From Candidatus Methanophagales archaeon (GTDB lineage: Archaea > Halobacteriota > Syntropharchaeia > Alkanophagales > Methanospirareceae): a stretch of 9,041 nucleotides of DNA. The notes under the pieces are model-generated. The model had not been told where the DNA came from. It ran no database searches and worked only from the letters and a program-made list of their open reading frames with translations. The position numbers and the translations under genes are program-made. The stretch lies in NCBI GenBank assembly GCA_030621535.1, contig JAUXHM010000036.1:1-9041 (forward strand), in the 5' to 3' direction. Numbering within the stretch: position 1 is the first letter of the stretch; each line of letters starts with the position of its first letter. Below are positions 5,414-9,041 of this stretch, one piece after another.

Positions 5414-6547
5414 ATGCTTGAATACGTGATTGTAGGGTTGCTCGTTGCAATCCTGCTTGGATTGGTCTTTTTGGGCATTTTGCTTAGGAAGAGAAAGGAA
5501 ATAGTAGAGATAGACTCAACAAAGTTAAGTGAAGACATCTCGGTGAAAATAAGGGAGGACGTTTCCAAAGCGGTTCGTGAAACGGTAAGCGAAGTGTCAG
5601 AACGTGTGGGCGGTGTTTCGAGTACTCTGAAGTCAGTTGTGGAATTGTTTGAAAAAATAAGAAGTGAACTTCCAAAGGATGTTAAAGAGCCGGTAAATGA
5701 GGTCCTGGAACGCGCACTGCGGGATTTAAGGGAATTTGATGGGAATATAGCAGAGATGAGCAATGAATTACCAAATAAAGTCCTTAAAAGCATACAATCT
5801 GGCATTAGCGTTAGGAAGGGGAAAGTAGGGGAGCTTGCCACTCTTATGTCCCTCTTGGGCGAATATAAAAGAATTATTCCTTTAGGGCAGCCTATTGATT
5901 TTATCGGGGTTAGCGATGACTACATTGACTTTATAGAAGTGAAAACAGGGACAGCAGGATTATCACCAATGGAGACAGAAATAAAGGAACTGATAGAGAA
6001 AGGAAAGGTGAGATTTATTTTGAGGAAGGAAGATGTGGAAATTATTATGCCTGAGGAAATTGAAGGGGAAAAGTTTAATACTGAGCTTGAGGAGGAGGTT
6101 AAGGGTACGGAATCAGTTATTTTTAAATTTGGGGAATCAAAAGACCCAAAAGTTATTCCACGGCTGATAGAATTCACAAAAAGTAAAGATGGAAACGAGA
6201 GAAGATTAGCAGCCTCTGCTCTCGGAAAACTTTCGGGTTTCCAGCCCCAAATGTTAGAAGCAGTTCCACCACTCATAGAATTGCTTGAGGATGAAAATCC
6301 ACAGATAAGACAATATTCAGCAAAAGCATTGGGAAAAATAGGAAGAAGGGATGCAATACCTTACCTCAAACAGCTCATGAACGACAAAAAAGAGTATGTG
6401 GGGTCAGCGGCAAAATTGGCTATTAGCCAAATAGAAGGCGAAGTTGGGGAATTAAGAGGTGAGATTTACGTTTGTCTAAATTGTGGCGAGCCCATTAGTG
6501 GTGAGTTTGATGTTTGTCCGTATTGCGGTGAGCCATTGATAAAGTAA
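5414..6547 (+). CDS. Membrane-anchored Holliday-resolvase-related nuclease with HEAT-like repeats and zinc ribbon
   Basis: 377 residues in five parts. (1) One membrane helix, about residues 4-24, followed by basic RKRK. (2) A long charged, coiled-coil-like helix, about 28-130. (3) A PD-(D/E)XK-like domain, about 134-205, resembling the 'endonuclease related to archaeal Holliday junction resolvase' family (PF10107), with E140, D162 in PIDFIG, and E175-V-K177 in DFIEVKTG, followed by LSPMETEIKELIEKGKVRF. (4) HEAT-like repeats, about 241-345, including RRLAASALGKL and IRQYSAKALGKI. (5) A C-terminal zinc ribbon with C354, C357, C368 and C371. The core catalytic pattern is intact. Its cellular role, substrate and partners are unknown to me. 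A strong ribosome-binding site precedes it; cmk converges 36 bases downstream. Confidence 0.8.
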   Translation: MLEYVIVGLLVAILLGLVFLGILLRKRKEIVEIDSTKLSEDISVKIREDVSKAVRETVSEVSERVGGVSSTLKSVVELFEKIRSELPKDVKEPVNEVLERALRDLREFDGNIAEMSNELPNKVLKSIQSGISVRKGKVGELATLMSLLGEYKRIIPLGQPIDFIGVSDDYIDFIEVKTGTAGLSPMETEIKELIEKGKVRFILRKEDVEIIMPEEIEGEKFNTELEEEVKGTESVIFKFGESKDPKVIPRLIEFTKSKDGNERRLAASALGKLSGFQPQMLEAVPPLIELLEDENPQIRQYSAKALGKIGRRDAIPYLKQLMNDKKEYVGSAAKLAISQIEGEVGELRGEIYVCLNCGEPISGEFDVCPYCGEPLIK

Positions 6548-6583
6548 GGAAGAAGTATGAAGCTATCATATGTGATTTTTTAC

Positions 6584-7108
6584 TCACCTCACACCCTCCA
6601 CTGCCACCATTATCGTCTTCACTATATCCCTCTCGCTCCATCTTGACGAATCTATCACCAGATCGTAAATGAAAAGGTCGTTCAAATTTATACCGTAATA
6701 TTGCTCATATCGGTTGTTTTCTGAGCATTCTCTTTTTTTCATAGCAGAAAGAGCCTCTTCGTAGGCTATCCCTTCACGAGCTGCAATTCTCCTCGCTCTT
6801 ATTTCCGCCGGTGCTTTTAGCCATATCTTCAGATATGCATCAGGAACGAAGAATCCGGACAACCTGCCTTCTACAATGACATTCTCCCGCTTCATCGCAT
6901 CTTCTCCCTGCCGCTCATCTATTTGTCTATCGAAATCGTCATCGGTTTCCGCCAATTTGTTAAAATGCTCTAACTGCAATTTCTTTTCCTTCGCTATTTG
7001 CCGAAACATCTCGCCAGCGGAAATTAGTTCTACGGATAATTCCTCTGATAGCAACTTCGCAACCGTTGTTGTGCCACTGCCCGGAAGACCACTTATTGTT
7101 ATTCGCAT
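6584..7108 (-). CDS. cmk: Cytidylate kinase, archaeal type
   Basis: 174 residues. The Walker A motif GLPGSGTTT (7-15) is at the N-terminus. An NMP-binding region with ELISAGEMFRQIAKE follows, then NVIVEGRLSGFF, and the lid-side arginines of IRARRIAAREG. The protein ends in a typical NRYEQYYGIN...YDLVIDSSRWS segment. It transfers phosphate from ATP to CMP or dCMP in the cytoplasm. The length is usual for archaeal Cmk, which is shorter than the bacterial enzyme. The gene is divergent from the LeuA/NifV-family synthase across a 55-base AT-rich gap and converges with the nuclease-like gene. Both the start, ATG directly before the P-loop strand, and the stop are clear. Confidence 0.92.
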   Translation of the reverse strand: MRITISGLPGSGTTTVAKLLSEELSVELISAGEMFRQIAKEKKLQLEHFNKLAETDDDFDRQIDERQGEDAMKRENVIVEGRLSGFFVPDAYLKIWLKAPAEIRARRIAAREGIAYEEALSAMKKRECSENNRYEQYYGINLNDLFIYDLVIDSSRWSERDIVKTIMVAVEGVR

Positions 7109-7148
7109 AAACTTTTATTAAAAAGAAAAGTTTAATCAAAAGAATAAG
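7109..7148. repeat. Hairpin repeat in the divergent cmk/synthase promoter
   Basis: AAACTTTT (7109-7116) pairs with AAAAGTTT (7126-7133). The 40-base unit matches 637-676 at 29 positions, including the tail (C/T)TT(G/A)A(C/T)CAAA. It starts at the base next to the cmk start codon and fills most of the 55-base divergent gap. TATA-like sequences (GTTTAAT near 7130 for the plus strand; TTTTATAAA near 7156 on the minus strand) are within or beside it. Confidence 0.5.
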
Positions 7149-7163
7149 TTTTTTTTTTATAAA

Positions 7164-8405
7164 ATGACGAAGAACACGAACATGATATACATCATTGACG
7201 TCACGAACAGGGACGGGGTGCAGACATCGAAATTGGGCTTAGCGAAGTTGGAGAAGACATTGCTGAACCTTTACCTGGATGAGATGGGCGTCTTCCAGAG
7301 CGAGTTCGGGTTTCCCGTCACGAAGCACGAGACGAACTATTTGAATGCCAATCTGGCGTTAGCAGAGATAGGTGCTCTGAAACGCATACGACTCTGCGGG
7401 TGGTTGAGAGCAATAAAGGGAGATGTAGAAGAAGCTTTTCGACTGGTGCCGAAGCTGAAGCACGTTAATTTGAGTATATCAACATCTAAGCAGATGATAG
7501 AGGGCAAATTCAGGGGCAAATTCGGCTGGGAGGACATAATAAGAGAGATGTGCGAGGCAGTTGATGCCGCGAGAGGACACGGTGCGGAGACTATCGGAGT
7601 CAATGCAGAAGACGCTTCGAGGACAGAACTCGAACGGCTGATAGAATTTGCCGAAGCTGCTAAACAGCATGGCGCAGACAGGATAAGGTACTGCGACACG
7701 CTCGGCTATGACGACCCGTTCACTATGTATGAGCGAGTAAAAGCACTCGCAGAGGTGGTGTGTATTCCCATCGAACTGCACTGCCATAATGATTTGGGTA
7801 TGGCAGTCGCCTGCTCGATTGCCGGAGCCAAAGGAGCAATAGATGCGGGTGTTGATGCGTACATCAACACCACGGTCAACGGAATGGGCGAGCGAGCCGG
7901 CAATGCAGACCTGGTCGCAACAATACTTGCGGTAAAGAAAGCGAGCGGTTTTGAAAACAAATATCGATTACAGGATGTAGATTTAAGCCACGCATGGCGG
8001 ATCTGCAACTACGCATCTCTTTCTTTTAGAGTCCCCATCCCGGTCAACCAGCCCGCGGTAGGTGATAACGCCTTTGCACATGAATCTGGCATACATGCTG
8101 ACGGCGCACTGAAGGACAGCAGGAATTATGAACTGTATCACTACACCGAAGTAGGCAGGGGACATATCGAGCAGATTGAGACGGGCAGGCTTATAACAAC
8201 GGGCGAATACTCCGGAATAAAAGGGTTCAAGAACGTGGCGGGGAAATACGAGCTAAAATTCCGTGATGACAAAGAAGCCCGGGAAATATTAGAGCTCGTG
8301 AGGTATGCGAACGTGCATACACAGAAGCAGGTAACGGAGGATGAGATGGGGTTCATTGCACAATACCCTGAGCAAGCCCGGAAGATTATGTCGGTACAAC
8401 CATGA
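7164..8405 (+). CDS. LeuA/NifV-family acyltransferase, probable Re-citrate or homocitrate synthase
   Basis: 413 residues of the HMGL-like TIM-barrel family, which condenses acetyl-CoA with a 2-oxoacid. Active-site motifs are RDGVQ (R16, D17), the metal-binding HCHND (H206, H208), NGMGERAGN (residues 239-247), and HESGIH (H306 to H311) followed by ADGALKD. The N-terminal DVTNRDGVQTSKLGL and MGVFQSEFGFP blocks fit, from memory, the clade holding homocitrate synthases and the clostridial Re-citrate synthase better than AksA or true LeuA. The protein ends soon after the subdomain region and lacks the long LeuA regulatory domain. The aconitase downstream at 8919 supports citrate formation from oxaloacetate. 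Homocitrate synthesis (coenzyme B or nitrogenase cofactor) is the alternative. The fold is certain; the substrate is inferred. Confidence 0.82.
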   Translation: MTKNTNMIYIIDVTNRDGVQTSKLGLAKLEKTLLNLYLDEMGVFQSEFGFPVTKHETNYLNANLALAEIGALKRIRLCGWLRAIKGDVEEAFRLVPKLKHVNLSISTSKQMIEGKFRGKFGWEDIIREMCEAVDAARGHGAETIGVNAEDASRTELERLIEFAEAAKQHGADRIRYCDTLGYDDPFTMYERVKALAEVVCIPIELHCHNDLGMAVACSIAGAKGAIDAGVDAYINTTVNGMGERAGNADLVATILAVKKASGFENKYRLQDVDLSHAWRICNYASLSFRVPIPVNQPAVGDNAFAHESGIHADGALKDSRNYELYHYTEVGRGHIEQIETGRLITTGEYSGIKGFKNVAGKYELKFRDDKEAREILELVRYANVHTQKQVTEDEMGFIAQYPEQARKIMSVQP

Positions 8406-8409
8406 ACAT

Positions 8410-8443
8410 AAATCCCAATGTCAAATACTACCAAATCCCAAAG
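8410..8443. repeat. AAATCCCAA-type direct repeat
   Basis: AAATCCCAATGTCAAATACT is followed by a second AAATCCCAAAG at 8433-8443. This wording is similar to dispersed AAATCCCAAATGACAAATCC repeats known from many microbial genomes. It starts a few bases after the synthase stop codon. Confidence 0.4.
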
Positions 8444-8554
8444 AGAAAGGATAAGTTGTAGCATATCTTTTAAGAAGGAGAAGAAAATAGAAAGGCAACA
8501 ACCTTTTTATTTACGCTCACCACTTCAATTATTGTGTAGAAAAAACAAGATAAA

Positions 8555-8768
8555 ATGAGGACTTATATCTTTAAGGTGGCAATTGAACCGGATGAGGATA
8601 AGTGGGTTGCTTACTCTCCAGAACTCAAAGACAGAGGAGGAGCAACTTGGGGGGGAGACCAAAGAAGAAGCATTAAATAATTTGCAAGATGTAATTCGGT
8701 TAGTCATTGAAGATATGGAGGAATGCGGAGAGCTACCCTCTTTTGAATCGAAGATTTTCTTTTCATAA
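8555..8768 (+). pseudogene. HicB-like antitoxin gene, frameshifted at a run of seven G
   Basis: From ATG 8555 the frame gives MRTYIFKVAIEPDEDKWVAY, then SPELKDRGGATWG, a HicB N-terminus (partial RNase-H-like fold). The frame then fails at a G run (8649-8655) and stops at 8678-8680 (41 residues). With one G fewer, it continues as ETKEEALNNLQDVIRLVIED and MEECGELPSFESKIFFS to TAA at 8766-8768: about 70 residues, a normal HicB length and pattern. HicB neutralises the RNase HicA in toxin-antitoxin pairs; no HicA gene is seen on either side. This could be a decayed gene, a sequencing error, or a switchable G tract. The upstream gap 8406-8554 holds only the repeat at 8410 and a possible TATA-like CCTTTTTATTTAC near 8501-8513. 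Confidence 0.7.
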
Positions 8769-8872
8769 AGGAAGCCAGACTTTCAGTCCCAAAATCCTCA
8801 AAATTATGATTGAGGATCAGGCAAGATGGAGTGAAAATGATTTAAAGCGCTTAAAAATACTGAAATAAAAAT

Positions 8873-8889
8873 CGAAAAATTAATATATA
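8873..8889 (+). promoter_or_regulatory. BRE and TATA box of the aconitase gene
   Basis: CGAAA (8873-8877), six bases, then TATA (8884-8887), 35 bases before the ATG at 8919. The leader would be about eight bases long, with a possible weak GTGAT (8910-8914) before the ATG. Confidence 0.55.
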
Positions 8890-8918
8890 CGATTGACTTA
8901 AATTATGAAGTGATTAAT

Positions 8919-9041
8919 ATGCCTGGAACAGTTGCAGAAAAGATAATTAACGAGCATATTGTAGATGTAGAGGGCGAAATAGCGCCTGGGGAAGAGGTTG
9001 CTTTGAAGATTGACCAGACGCTTACGCAGGATGCAACAGGT
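8919..9041 (+). CDS. Aconitase-family dehydratase, 5' end only
   Basis: The first 41 residues are visible; the gene runs off the window. MPGTVAEKIINEHIV is the usual start of aconitase/LeuC-type large subunits. The segment KIDQTLTQDATG is, from memory, typical of the stand-alone aconitate hydratase group; LeuC and homoaconitase instead carry VD...NDITG-like text at this place. The enzyme would interconvert citrate and isocitrate with a [4Fe-4S] cluster; the cluster cysteines are outside the window. It follows the candidate citrate synthase in the same direction, with a broken HicB-like gene between, and has its own promoter. LeuC or HacA/AksD remain possible until the rest is read. Confidence 0.78.
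   Translation, partial: MPGTVAEKIINEHIVDVEGEIAPGEEVALKIDQTLTQDATG

Noticed and set aside
5341..5841. Minus-strand open frame of 166 codons
   Set aside because: It is the antisense shadow of the coiled-coil part of the nuclease-like gene, with serine-rich low-complexity text and no start signals.
8769..8868. Short open frame with ATG at 8806 ending at TAA 8866-8868 (20 residues), possible remnant of a HicA toxin
   Set aside because: It is too short and does not match HicA motifs clearly. I regard the stretch 8769-8872 as having no recognisable gene.

Overview
The window is archaeal. It encodes a TFB-type general transcription factor. Several genes sit 20-35 bases downstream of TATA-like boxes with little or no leader, and one gene resembles the methanofuran-biosynthesis kinase MfnE. 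Together with an archaeal-type cytidylate kinase and a citrate-forming enzyme of the LeuA/NifV fold next to an aconitase, this suggests a euryarchaeon of the methanogen, Archaeoglobus or anaerobic-methanotroph (ANME-1-like) kind. The lineage is an inference from gene content only.

Layout. Bases 1-600 hold the 3' end of an ABC-transporter permease (MacB/FtsX type). Bases 601-911 have no gene and hold four hairpins and a dispersed repeat, ending in the promoter of a DUF1614-like membrane protein (912-1607). The mfnE-like kinase (1780-2493) is flanked on both sides, in the same orientation, by copies of a palindromic repeat built of about 10-base units. TFB (3683-2766, minus) is divergent from a small DUF4389-like membrane protein (3884-4201) that ends at an intrinsic-terminator-like hairpin. 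An HtpX-like membrane protease with an EF-hand calcium loop follows (4349-5326). Next is an unusual protein (5414-6547) combining a membrane anchor, a coiled coil, a Holliday-resolvase-related nuclease domain, HEAT-like repeats and a zinc ribbon. Cytidylate kinase (7108-6584, minus) is divergent from a LeuA/NifV-family synthase (7164-8405). A HicB-like antitoxin gene broken at a run of seven G (8555-8768) and the first 41 codons of an aconitase (8919 to the window end) complete the window.

How the genes fit together. The synthase and aconitase probably form the citrate to isocitrate entry toward 2-oxoglutarate and glutamate, with the synthase a candidate Re-citrate synthase. Cmk and TFB are housekeeping functions. 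HtpX is membrane-protein quality control. MfnE supplies the C1 carrier methanofuran. The 5414-6547 protein has no known role that I can name and is the best candidate for something undescribed. The intergenic DNA is rich in dispersed repeats of at least three families, some of which supply start, stop or promoter positions of neighbouring genes.
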